DNA of 64,000 nt from Odiellus spinosus (Eukaryota > Arthropoda > Arachnida > Opiliones > Phalangiidae). Shown here in pieces: positions 21,013-32,700 of this stretch. The notes under the pieces were generated by a model. That model ran no database searches. It saw nothing but the letters and a program-made list of their open reading frames with translations, and had not been told where the DNA came from. Within the stretch, counting starts at the first letter, position 1; every line of letters begins with the position of its first letter. Where the stretch lies: contig OY987231.1 in NCBI GenBank assembly GCA_963920705.1, forward strand, positions 18,267,024-18,331,023, given 5' to 3'. The translations under genes and the position numbers were made by a program.

Positions 21013-23500
21013 CTGTAAATGATTACACCGTAAAGATTATTCAGAAATCATACCAAAGAATTAATGAAGTTACTGTACATTAAGCAAAATATATAATTTT
21101 CGAGAGATACTGGTGTAATGAAAATAAATTTCTGCATCTTTTTGGTTCTTTAGGTCAAGGTCAAGCTTTGGTTTTAAACAAGGACAAAAATAAATTTTCT
21201 TATTGGACAATTGTCCAGTAACTTCCCTCGACGCTTTGAAAAATAATCTGACATTGCCAGATTTCATGAGCCAGCAAATCGGACAAATTTCCAGTGACCT
21301 CTCAAAATAAAGATAAGTTAATGGGACATTCGGAAAATTTATCGGACAATGTCCAGTGTCTTGTGCTTATTTTCATTCCTGGTTTAAAATTTAATTGAAC
21401 GTAAGGTTCCTCTACTGCAAGATTTTACCATACTTCCTTCTATAAAAGGTTGAATATTGCGTACCAATCGGTCGAATCTTTCCCCTTTACACTAATTAAT
21501 CTTGAACAGAAGATGTATAGAGATTAAGACAAATACTAACGTGAAAAAGGAAGACTTGACTTTCTTAAGAGCATCTTCTTTCTTGGTTCGACTTTGTTTA
21601 GACGCTTTATCAGCTAAAGCTAAAGCTAGCCTTTCTCGGCTTGGTACATCAGGAATTTTGAATTGGGGCCCTCCTGGAGTTCGCGGTATTGGGGTATCAC
21701 TACCATCGAGCCTAAACGGTGTTCCTTCAATTTCTCCCCAAGTCATCAGAGGCGAATCCATGACACCTTTTTAAATTAAATAAAATATAAATTGAAGTCC
21801 GTACTCAAAAATAAAGATCCAGCATCAAGAAAGGATAAAAGTTACATTGAGAATTCTTATATATAGGATGATTTTTTTACCTGGTGCTGGTGAAGGCGTG
21901 GAAGCCACGAACCCATATCCATTAACCGTTGGTGTATCTTTTGGAATGAGTTCTTTCCCATCAATTCCAATTTTTCCTTCCAAAGTCTTGGCTTGAACTG
22001 ACGCAGCTTCGGCTAAAGCGGCTTTGTTCACCGTTTCATTGAATGGTTGAGTTTCGAAACGAGTATTGGAATGGACAACTTCTCGTCTCTGTTCCTTTTG
22101 AAGTTTCTCGTCAAACGTAAGCTCAACTCCTAATAATTGATAGATAAAAACAATCATAAATGATTCAAGGAAGATTTCAATTTAAAATTTTAAATCTTAT
22201 AAATAGAGAATGCAGCCCAACAACATGTAAATTTCTATTTCCTTAAAAATAATGAATGAAATTCGCTATCCCAATCAGGAAAATTCTAATTCAGTCTAAA
22301 CTGGTCCAAAACGTAAAATTCCAACATAATCCAACCAATAGACCAAATAAAATAGCCTGATTCAAAAAAAGTGAACCATAGGTATTTTAAATGTTGGTTA
22401 CTTTTGTTGATTTCAGATTATTTCATTTGTTAATTTTCTAATTTGGATAATTTTTGACCAAATTCTATTTTTTCTCATTTGGAAAGCAGATTTACTCTTT
22501 TATTTTATTGAGGCAAAACAACCTCAAGGATTGTTTAAATTTGACAACATTAAATTTGCAAGCTTGACACGAGATCAATTTGAGGAAGCCCAAATCAAGC
22601 CAGGTTGCGTGTCTACTTTAAATAACATGAAACAAAGATTTATAATACCTTTAGGCACATACATCACGAAATTTTCATTCTTATAAGTCCACGTCGTTAA
22701 TTCTTTTGGCTTATTGTCATTAATAGCCAATTTTTCTGACGATGGCAGGGCTAAAGCATTCTGAATTTTACTCTCCTCGTTATTTTCATCGTGATAAAGC
22801 CACGGGTATTTTAACTGATGCTTTTTGGCAGCTTCCACCATAATTGTATCAAATGAAGCGTTATCTTCGCTCGTAAATTTGTACAAGAACTGGTCGAGAG
22901 TTAATAACTTAGCCCCTTCTTCCACTTTATTAGCTTCAGCCAAGGCATTAATTTCAGCATCTTTCGCCTCCGGGTTCCTTGAAGGAGTTCCAGCAGTGCC
23001 GCTACTTTTACCATCGTCTTTCCTGGGCGTTTCAAATGTGCTGGGTGTATTAACTATACATAAAAATATGAATTAACTTTGTTGAAAAGAAATCTTTGTA
23101 GTTTATATATTTACATATTGAACTAAATGATGTTCCAGGCCGACTAGTTGCTCTCCTCGAACAATATTTGATTTGGATTTCCCTAAGTTTAGCAACGTCA
23201 TTCGATTCAAGTGCCTCTAAATATTCATTCTGCGCTTTTAATTTCTCAAAATCAGGATAGAAATCTCTCTGTATAATTTTTTCCAATGCCTGAAATATAA
23301 AATATTATCATAAACATTTAAAAATTTTATTAATAATTTTTAATATAATAGCTTACATCCGTGTAAGATTCTTCATCAAGGACCTTTCTTTTTCTGGTGC
23401 TGGTAGAAACCTTTTCATCATTTTCCTTCTTTGGGCAAAGGCTTAACGTTTTTGCCTTGAGATTACTTAACGTCAGAGCTCCTTCTTTGACTGAAGCCAT
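20694..23500 (-). CDS. ESS2: Splicing factor ESS2 homologue (DGCR14/Es2)
   Basis: ESS2 is a nuclear protein found in spliceosomal C complexes; the human gene lies in the 22q11 DiGeorge region. Six exons join in phase: 23357-23500, 23115-23289, 22649-23053, 21881-22129, 21541-21766, 20694-21012, giving 505 aa (human 476). Landmarks in order: RKRKVLDEESYTDALEKIIQ and RDFYPDFEKL (residues about 37-67), NTPSTFETP (about 108-116), GKELIP, GYGFVASTPSPAPG (ending about 324), DSPLMTWGEIEGTP (about 328-341), RERLALALADKA, MSPAAQRL, LASYTPSPSRTP and the C-terminal KAADYF. The start is the first ATG, giving MASVKEGALTLSNLKAK. Introns are 67, 61, 519, 114 and 528 bp. The gene is head to head with Bgb. 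Its 3' end is duplicated in inverted form at 7568. The exon structure is complete and open, so it is very likely functional. Confidence 0.96.
21541..21766 (-). CDS. ESS2: ESS2 exon 5
   Basis: Acceptor TTTAAAAAG (a weak, A-rich tract), donor GTTAGT. Reads VMDSPLMTWGEIEG to LKKVKSSFF and leaves phase 2. Confidence 0.93.
21881..22129 (-). CDS. ESS2: ESS2 exon 4
   Basis: Acceptor AATTATTAG, donor GTAAAA. Reads GVELTFDEKL through VVHSNTRF to STPSPAPG. Confidence 0.95.
22649..23053 (-). CDS. ESS2: ESS2 exon 3
   Basis: Acceptor TTATGTATAG, donor GTATTA. Reads FNTPSTFETP to FVMYVPK; contains the acidic/Lys-rich middle and LTLDQFLYKFTSEDN. Confidence 0.95.
23115..23289 (-). CDS. ESS2: ESS2 exon 2
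   Basis: Acceptor TATTTCAG, donor GTAAAT. Reads ALEKIIQRDFYPDFEKL to RPGTSFSSI and leaves phase 1. Confidence 0.95.
23357..23500 (-). CDS. ESS2: ESS2 exon 1
   Basis: 48 codons, phase 0, donor GTAAGC at 23351-23356. Too short and badly placed to stand out as a lone ORF; recovered from the family N-terminus. Confidence 0.93.
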
Positions 23501-26169
23501 TTATCATAACCGAAGGACGTAGTCACGTATTGTTTAATTAAAAACGCTAGCGAAAAAAATATAGTTTTCTTTAACATTTAAAATTGCTTAAAATCATTAA
23601 CCATCAGTGCATCACTGTCACAACAGTAACTCTTCCTGTCTTCCATGACACTCCATGGAGTATTATTCACAAGACAGCTGGAGTGGACTTGAATGTAACC
23701 AGAACTTCGGAAGTTGACTCCTTTTTTTATTGCAGGTGCTAAACTGGGCAGTTTTTGAAAAGCCTATGAGCCAATTTGGGACACGCCGCCCAGTTGGTCC
23801 ACGTCAAGAATTTGAGGGGCTGAGTTTTAGGCTTTTAGCATGGCTTCACATATTGATCAACACCTTAGGAGACAAAAAAGATCTTATAAAAACAGGCATA
23901 TGACCTCTTGCATCATATCCTATTCTAATATATGCTTGCCCCCACTCATTGGAGGCACGGACCGTGTATATACACGGTCCGTGTTGGAGCTGTCCGATTT
24001 TTCTCTTATTTTTACTGCTGTAAAATTGTAAATTTTTATGTTTAATTCTGTTTATTTGTCATAGATAAAATTACTAACGTAAACGTTAGTTATTTTATAT
24101 ATGGTTTTAGCACACCTACAGACGCCAAAATCTTTAGCGCCGCAACGCCACCTAGACTGTTTGACAAGCATTGCAGCCTACAGAGGCTGCAACCACGATT
24201 AATTAATAAGTGCCTTTATTATGGTTAATTAATCCATACCGCAGCCTTGGAAGAGAGAATCACATTCACAAACTACATCTACAACTTTCAAGATTTTCGC
24301 TTTTTGCCAAAAGGTGGCGGCACTGCGTCGCTCATTTCTCTTGTTATAGTGGCGCCAAATTGAAAAATCTTGGATGATATGAATGAAAGAAGGCATTGTA
24401 AATTCTGGCAAAAAAAACCGAACTCAGAAATTGCCGGTTTCGTAATAATAATTTTTGATTTGGCCAATACATTTTTATATTTGAATTATATATTTCCAAT
24501 ATATTTAGGAACGATTTGTCTAGCTTTGAGGAGTCCTGAAGGATTTAAAGGTGGACACGCCTTTAAAAAAAAGATATGAGATAATGCTTGATTTAGATAA
24601 TACGAGGTATTTTAGACTCCCAAGTTCGTAATCCTTTTTCCGAGAAAACAGTTAAATATTATTCAGTGAAATTTTATATAGGAGCATTATAGATAATACT
24701 ACACTCATTTCAAGAGGTCTGGAGAATAAACATTGATAGCAAAATATCGATTTAAAGGGATTATCTGCGATTTTTTTAAGCCCTTTAAAGCCGCCTTCTT
24801 TTATTGGTTAACAAGTGACGTTGGCCATGACAAATTGTACAGTCAAACCTAGCAAGGGGTAAATTCTACAGCAAATTGGGTTTTTAAGGATATCATACAG
24901 GCAATTTAAAGAAAATAGGTCCTCAAATAGTTTCTACCTTTGGTTTATTCTGTATACCGTTTGATTATAGTCGTCTGCTTATAAATATCTATAATGGTCT
25001 ATGTTGGCTTGATAAAAAAAGTCCTATCTCGTTTTTGATTTAACATATAGTCAAATTGTTTTCTTATCCGGCCGTCTCTGGAGTTCATGGAGTATGAACT
25101 TCATACAGCCAATACATAAATCCATCCAAAATCCATTCTTGTGGCGCGGAAAAATGTGTATACATTTGTATTGGAAAAAGAATATAAACTATGTCATTAT
25201 CAAGAGAAAAAAAAAGTATGTAAATATTTTGACATTTTCAATTAAGTTTCTTTCGAACGCGTCAACCCAGAGATATAAAATTTTGAATATGAAGTTTTAA
25301 TAGTATGATAGAACTATAAATAGAATCCCCGGAGCGCGGAGGCTGGAACACTTTTACAGGGTTTTAATAAGTTTTTAAGTTCATCAATATGGGCATTACG
25401 TTTTATGTAAACCAGTATAATTCTTCTTATAAAACATATGATGTATGCGATAAAACGTATACACTCAAGATGATTTTTCCTACTCGTCAAATCCATCTTT
25501 CAAGCAACTAAATCTATTTTTTGACCAAGGATCTCTACAATCGACCCAAAAATTTTCCATTCTGACCGTTTCAATTCGATCACGATCAAGTGTGATCGTG
25601 ACTTAAAAGTGTTAATGTCCATCATTTCACGAACTGATGGGAAAATGGATGTCACGTTTACTCACTTATTACGTAATTGATTACTATAAGGAGTTCATAT
25701 GAAAAATTTGTTGAAACTGATCCAAACTGAGTTTGTTCAAAGTCTCAACTCGTGGAGAGAAAGGGCTCAGTTTAATCAAGTATAACTCTTAATTAGCCTT
25801 AATATTACAGGTCATAATTATATATATTTATATAATTAAAAATTCCTTCATAATATAATAATATCCAATTATAATTATCTTAAATTATGAACTAATGTAA
25901 TTTAGTCTAAGAGATGTAAAAAGAATTAAAAATAAAATAAACTCGTTATTAGTTTCACCGGGAGAGAAACAACGGGGTTGTATCTCAGGCGCGGCGAACC
26001 TTTTATCCATTAAAAATAGAAGTGTCGTATATATAAAGAGGGGAAGAGGAGGGTTATAGTACTGGTACATTTTGGTGTCCCCAAAGTGGGAAGCCCACCC
26101 TATACCATACACACGCCGCCAAATTTCTCCCAACACTCGCCAAATATCAAATTTATCCTTCCTCCCCAC
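23501..26169. other. ESS2-Bgb divergent intergenic region
   Basis: No gene seen. It contains a 28-bp perfect palindrome (23956-23983) and a GC-richer inverted pair, GCGCCGCAACGCCACC near 24140 against GGTGGCGGCACTGCG near 24314. It presumably holds the ESS2 promoter at its left end and the upstream region of Bgb at its right. Confidence 0.6.
23956..23983. repeat. 28-bp perfect palindrome
   Basis: CACGGACCGTGTAT followed directly by its reverse complement ATACACGGTCCGTG, with no spacer. Each half contains the nested palindrome CACGGACCGTG-like core. It could be a binding site for dimeric factors or the tip of an old element. Confidence 0.85.
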
Positions 26170-26177
26170 TATAAAAG
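26170..26177 (+). promoter_or_regulatory. Candidate Bgb TATA box
   Basis: TATAAAAG followed 36 bp later by CCAGTTT, a weak initiator match, in a GC-rich block (about 25960-26500) ending at the Bgb start codon. It would give a 5' leader of about 380 nt. Confidence 0.4.
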
Positions 26178-26587
26178 CGCTAAGCCAACCCGTATAGTTT
26201 TGCCCAGTTTCTGGGAGTGTCCAATATTGCCTAGAATCTCTCGTAAGTTCCTCCCCTTCGTCGGGCAGCGAAAATCGGCTCGGAAACGTAGCCGAGATTT
26301 GCCGTTCTATACGCGGCTTCAGTTTTATCCGACTATCCCAAGCTCCGAGCATCCTCTCGATAAGCTCTCTCTCCAGTCTTCTCTTCTCAATCCTCACTCG
26401 CGATTTTGGATAACTCGTCTTTGATAACGCGCAATCAACTGATATCTGGATCAACTTCGCGCTCTCCGTCGTTATTTACTTATCGGAGTGAAAATAAATA
26501 CAATTTTTTTTCGCGTTGGGGTTCTCACGAAAAGGAGTCAAAATAGAGAATTCAATTTTATCGTCGAACATTTTTTCGGTGCCGAAC

Positions 26588-26722
26588 ATGCTGCCCTTCG
26601 AGACGCCGAGCATCTACGAGCAGCTGCCGCGGTTCATCTTTAAGATGCCGCGAGTGGTCACCGATCAAAAAGCCAAATTCGAAGCCGACGAATTATTTAG
26701 GAGACTAAGTAGAGAAAGCGAG
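26588..26722 (+). CDS. Bgb: Bgb exon 1
   Basis: 45 codons to SRESE, donor GTAAGT. Codon use is GC-rich compared with the introns. Confidence 0.95.
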
Positions 26723-29700
26723 GTAAGTTAGTGTTTTATTTTCGCTAGTCTATAAAGAGTACATCGTGGATATATAGCTTTCTTAACAAAGCATGACACT
26801 TAGTAATTAACTTAATAAATTGACACCTCGATGAACCTACGTTGCCACTGATGGCCAAAACTATAACTATTATAAGCGAGCCTCAGTTTTACCAGAACCA
26901 TTACCTAACCATGTAACCTCGACACAAGAGCTTTTGTCGAAGTTACATGAGGGAGAAGAGAGATATTCCAACCCTCATGGTGCTCTATCTTAAGGCTCCA
27001 AAACAAATCTTCGGAGATATAATATCACACAGAATGTTCATATAATCGTAATCCTTTTAAAAGGATGCGAAATTTAACAAAACTTTGGATCCTAAACATA
27101 AACCCGCTTAACCGAACTTAAGATCACCGTACACGTTTATTTCCCAAACCTGATAACCCAAGATTTAACATGAGGTCCCCAAGCGAACGCAAGCTTAATC
27201 AGACATTTAAAATCCTAAACCCTGCAAAATTCGCTTTAGAGATCCATTTTTATCCGAAATTGGCTTTATCTTAGATTATTATCCGTGTTATATGTTCGGA
27301 TAAAAAAATTCAAATTTTATTTTCGTCAAAAATAATGAAATAAAATATGATTTAAAATCTTTTCTATAGTTATTTTTATTCTTCAAAATAAAAGTAAATT
27401 TCATATATTTTTCTTATATTTTGGACTAATTCTGGAAATGTGAATTTTCTTATCCATCCATTGATATACGTTTGAAAACGAGTAATTTGTTCGTAGATAA
27501 GGCGCAAAATGCTTATCTTCTGGTAAACCTTATACATTTAACAATTAAACGAATATACAAATTTCATTTTTTAGTTATCTAATTAATAAAATATCTGAAA
27601 ATATACGTATAACAGAAGATAATGAATATCCGATTCCGAGCTCTTAAGTTTGATTAATTTCGAACATTACGACGAATCTATTAAAGATCAATATTTTTTT
27701 AGGTTGCATTATCTCTTTTAAGAATTAACACAAGTAAATCATCCTGTGATATTAAATATCGCTTAAAAATCATGGAAAAACATAATTTTAGGTGCAGATA
27801 TATTCTGCACTAAAACAAATAGGCATTTCATCCCATCGTGAAAAAACACGACTGAGTCAAATTTCAAATTCTATTTTAAGGTGCGGTATACGGGGTTCCG
27901 GGATCGACCGCTGGAAGAAAGACAAATGCGATTTCAAAACGCGTGTCGGGAAGGACACACGGAAGTGGTAAGACAATTTTCACGAATTTCTCACAACTTT
28001 ATAAAACCAACAAATTGTGGTTGTTATTAATACTCTCGTACAAAACCACAATGTTCTCGAAGCTTACTTCCGTTGAAGATTACTTTGTTTTTTATGTTTA
28101 TGTAGATAAAACACACAAAATTCAGGAAATATAAGTCATTTGTAATCAGAATTTTAAAACATTCTTAGAATGTTTCTGTAATTAAAATTATAATTAAATT
28201 TTATGACACGACTTTTAAAATTTTTTTAATTTTATTTTGCGTTTCAAATATGTATCTTTTAGATCTTTAGGCAACTCCACCAAAAATCAAAATTAGCCTC
28301 TCAAATAATTTCCTTAGCTTTTTTGATGTAATTTAGATTAATTGTGTATATATAATTAAATTCGGAATCTTAAATTTTAATTAAAAAATTAATTTCTTAT
28401 AATAATCTTGAAAGTTTGCCCAGTTTAGCCCCCCAAAACTTAGTGATAATGGTGATTAATTTATAAAATATTAAATTAATTAAATTCTTTCTCCGTGCAT
28501 AAATTATCTCTATTTGAAAAATTACTGTTGCAATCCAAAATATGTTTCACCACATTAACGCAATGATTTAAATTATATTACTAATTTAGAAAAATTGAGA
28601 TATAAATTTTAACTAAATCTTATATATCTTTACAGGCATTTGTCGCGACGGGAACGAACTTGCAATTAATATTCGGTCCATGCAGCAACGGTTACAGCGA
28701 AGGTTGCGATTTCGACAGAGAACAAGGAAAGGTGAGCAAAAAAAAACCCCTTCAAAAATTTCTTAAAACATCTTGTTTAGAAGAGATTTCAAAATTTCCT
28801 TTTTTTTTATCTTCGGTAAACAATTTTCTGGGGGAAATTTATTTGGGTTTTAAAGCTGACTTTCTAAACAATGCTCGGTATACCGTAATGGAACTAATTA
28901 AACATTAAGGCATTTTATACCTCAATAATTGGCCAGCCATGTTTGCGCGAAATGAGAAAGCTGATAGGCCTATTGATACATAATTTTAAAGAAAAAACGT
29001 ATAGACGCTCCAACTCCTCTCAGAGTTGAAAACATTAACGGTGGTCAATGAGATGTGTCCAATTAATAAGAATTTGATGAGCCAAAAGAAGAAGAAAAAA
29101 ATTAAAATGCTCCGGAAGTCTCGGAGAATTAAACATCCATCCTTTTCTTCCATGATATATAAGATATAAGTGAGCACCTGAGCGGGGCTGGGAATTCGCG
29201 CCAATATAAAACGACCGAATATGTAGTATCTTGAGCTGAGGGGTAATTATCGGAGGCAGCTCAGGCACGATTTTAAAGCATGAACAACGATTATGTTCGG
29301 CGAATTACGCCACCTCGGCTCGGCTCTTTTTATAACCTTCCAAATAGGTAGATATTTTTTTTTTCTTCTTTTCTCTTTTATAACCATTCATTTTTAAAGT
29401 GTCCGTGACACGGAGCTTTCAGCGATCTTATAGTTTTGATATGATCCTAATTTATCCAAGTTTAAGATTTTTTTGGGCTATAGATGAGCCGAAATATTAG
29501 AGAGCCGATGGCAATTCTCCTAGCTTAGATCTTAACAATCTGGGAAAATAGTTATTTCGTCATGGCCAAAATTAAAGGTAGGGCCAAAGATAATTCTTTG
29601 TAAGGCTAGGCATGTATACCTTTCCATTGCGCGTGATAGCCCGAAATTTTAGGTATAGGGTCAAGCAAGTTTTGGTAGGACTGCAGCCCATGGCCCTTAC

Positions 29701-32700
29701 GTTTTTTGGCATGGTGATTCCGAAAATAATTTAAAAAACTGACCCATTTTTAGCTCCAGGTTTCCCTTTAAATAATTACGGATTATCTCTAAGTTATTTT
29801 CCCCGTTTTCAGCTATAGTTTTCACAGGGAAGAGTGTCTTGATTCAAAAAAACATTATAGTGAGCGTCACTGACACTTTAAATTATAAAATTACCGGTCA
29901 TAATAAAGCAAGGTGCTGCGCGCGCGTTACGCCTTCGTGAATTCTCACCCTCGGCATAAAAAAAAAAACAATTGCCTTCATGATTAGGAGGTTCCTAATT
30001 TTCAACGGCCAGATAAGCTCCCCATAGTTTTTCCCCATCATGCATCAAGCGAGTTTTCCGTCCGCGTCCCGCAATTAGGGTTCATTTTGTACATTTTTGT
30101 ACAGATACGTTACAAAAGTTGGTCTCGGCTCCGTGATTACGGCTATTTCGAATAAATACCATAGTTGTTCTGCGACAGGTTGCCAAAATGGTACATGTGT
30201 ATAGGAAATTATTATTATTTTACAATGGAAAGTTGAAATATTATACCCGACGGGTTAGTTAAGCCTCGTTTTCAATCAACATTTTTGAAAGATTCATTAA
30301 GATACCCGCTTCTTTGCCATTTGAAGTCTGTAAACGTGTGTAAACGAAAAGCTTCAGATTGGTTTTGACGCAAAAGTCGATTCTGCGACAAAAAAAAATC
30401 TTGATTGAAAACGCGCCTTTATTTATCGACTAGTGTACGAGATTTCAAGTCAAAATCAAATCGGATTTCGTTTGATTTTGAAATTTTTATCATCAAGATA
30501 CATGTCTAAGAATGATGGACTTTAAAAACTGATTACAAATGACGAACTTGTGTTATTTAAATCATATACGTAATATCAAGAATCCATTCAGGTTCCATAA
30601 GAATATGGGAGCATAGCTTTAGCCTCTGGTACCATCCTCCCAAACTTTATAACAAAAGTTCGTCCGCAATTTTCGCAACATTTGTACGCTTAGATCTTTT
30701 TTCGGTCGGCTCCATTTTTATTACCCAAAATATTATGTCTAGGTCGTTAGTGGCGCGGATTAATAATATAATGTCAGGAGCGATTTACTTGAAAAATCGA
30801 TTCGAAGCAGACGAACTTTTGCTACAAAGTTTGGGAGGATGGTTATTGAATCGCGGCCCTCCCATATTCTTATGGAACCTGAATGAATTCTTCCTAGTTA
30901 ATATATCAAAATTACTGAAATTCCTCTGTTACAGTTCTTTACAAAATTATCACAGATGTTCGAAACTGTTTTCCTTCATTTAAAGATAATTTAATTCACG
31001 AAACTAAGCTTATTTAACTTAAAATGCTTATTAGACATCTTAAAAAAAGGGTTATAACATCTAAATCATTAAGTCTAATAAGCAAAAAAATTTATTATCC
31101 GGAAAAAAATGACATTTTCATTTTGAAATTTCATTAAATGTGGCGTTTAATTAAAAATAGAATCCCTGGGCATTTTAAAAAAATGGTATCAGTCTCGCAT
31201 CCCAATATTACTTAAACGAGCGCCCTTAAAAATGCTTCAAACGTCTCTTAATTATGCTCCAGGAGAAGCCTACTACCCCATCGTTGGGATGATAGTTAAA
31301 CTATAAAATTAATTTATTTTCCTAACTATACTTTTGATAGACAATCCTAACTTTGAGGATTTAATATTTAAAGAAACTAATATTTGGTACACAACCAAAA
31401 TGAAGTATATAAATTCAAGGTTACCAAGCTAACAATAAAATACAACTCGTGAAAACTGAAAGAAGCAAATAAGACATGACAATCTGATTTATTATTTTAT
31501 TACCGCGTTGCTATAGTTGCCCCCTTGCATGAGGAATAACTTCTTTACCTTTATAACATTTACACCAACAAAAGTAGCCCGGAATTTTCAAAGTCCCGTG
31601 TACCTAGTTTCTATAATGCCCTGGTACCAAGGGACCACTAAAACCCGACTAAAACTACTCAAAAAAATATTTTAAAATTTTACGACTCTTTGGAGTTTGA
31701 AGGAGAAACAAAAATAAAAGCTTGAGCCCGCTTTATGACCGCTGGCAAAAATTGATCCGAAAAGTTGCTATTTCTTTTTCGCCCTCAGGGATGGCCACTT
31801 ACACGGCTATTTTTGGGGGTTGGCGGCTTTTCTTCTTATTGTTGTTGCCCCTGCCCGTTCCTATATAGCGTCCATAAACAAGCTCTCGGCGATTTCCTCC
31901 CCCAAAACCGTGAACCCTAGCGCGATACACCACCCCCTTAACCTTCACATTTCTTTGAAGTTGACCGAAGCGGGCAACCCCCGCGAAGAAGTCAAAAGTG
32001 AGCCCGTAAGATAAGACACGTGGCTGGGTGTACGTTGTATATGGGAGGCTTCAACAAGTCGTAAAATGCTTTATAGAGCTTAAGGCTATTTGAATGACGT
32101 CATCTCCTAGAACCTTGGCGAAAACTTTCGCCAAAACTAGCGAAAAGTACGATAATACGGAATAGTATGCCAAAATCCCATACCTTTGGCCAGAAGTAAA
32201 CAGGTGGAAGTAGGTAAGAGACTCTCCCTTGTACCTAAAAACGAGCGCCTCAAAATTTTGGCGGGAAACCGTGGATGAATTCACGAAATCGCGCACGCCA
32301 GGTTGTTTCGCCCCGTCTTTACTCGGCTGTCAAAGCATTGAGTGTCTTTTTCCGTGTATTTATTGGTGGTTTCCCCGCCACAAGCGCAAAAATTGAAGAG
32401 TTACATCTCCCCAAAAAAGCTAGGATACCTACTTCCTCCTATTTACTTCTGCTTTTGCCCATATATCATAGGGAAGTTATCATTAAAATTCCGAAATTTC
32501 TCCGAAACATTAATTTCAAATCTCAAAATTAGGTTCACAATTAGAGCCAGCTAACTAATTAGTAACAGTATGACTAGGGTAAATAAAGGCATGTTCCCAT
32601 TTGGCTATATTGTCCTAAAATCATAATAAATATTTGATTTAATTATCAAATGACATCTTAGAAATGGCTCAGCCCAAACTGGGAACCTTGATTGTTGCGA

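Noticed and set aside
25885..26454. 189-codon minus-strand frame upstream of Bgb
   Set aside because: It overlaps the GC-rich Bgb promoter/leader, has no recognisable motifs, and a comparable frame exists on the other strand.
26516..26587. Extension of Bgb upstream of its first ATG
   Set aside because: The frame is open but its first codon is TTG; the ATG at 26588 matches the usual insect N-terminal extension (MLPFE..).
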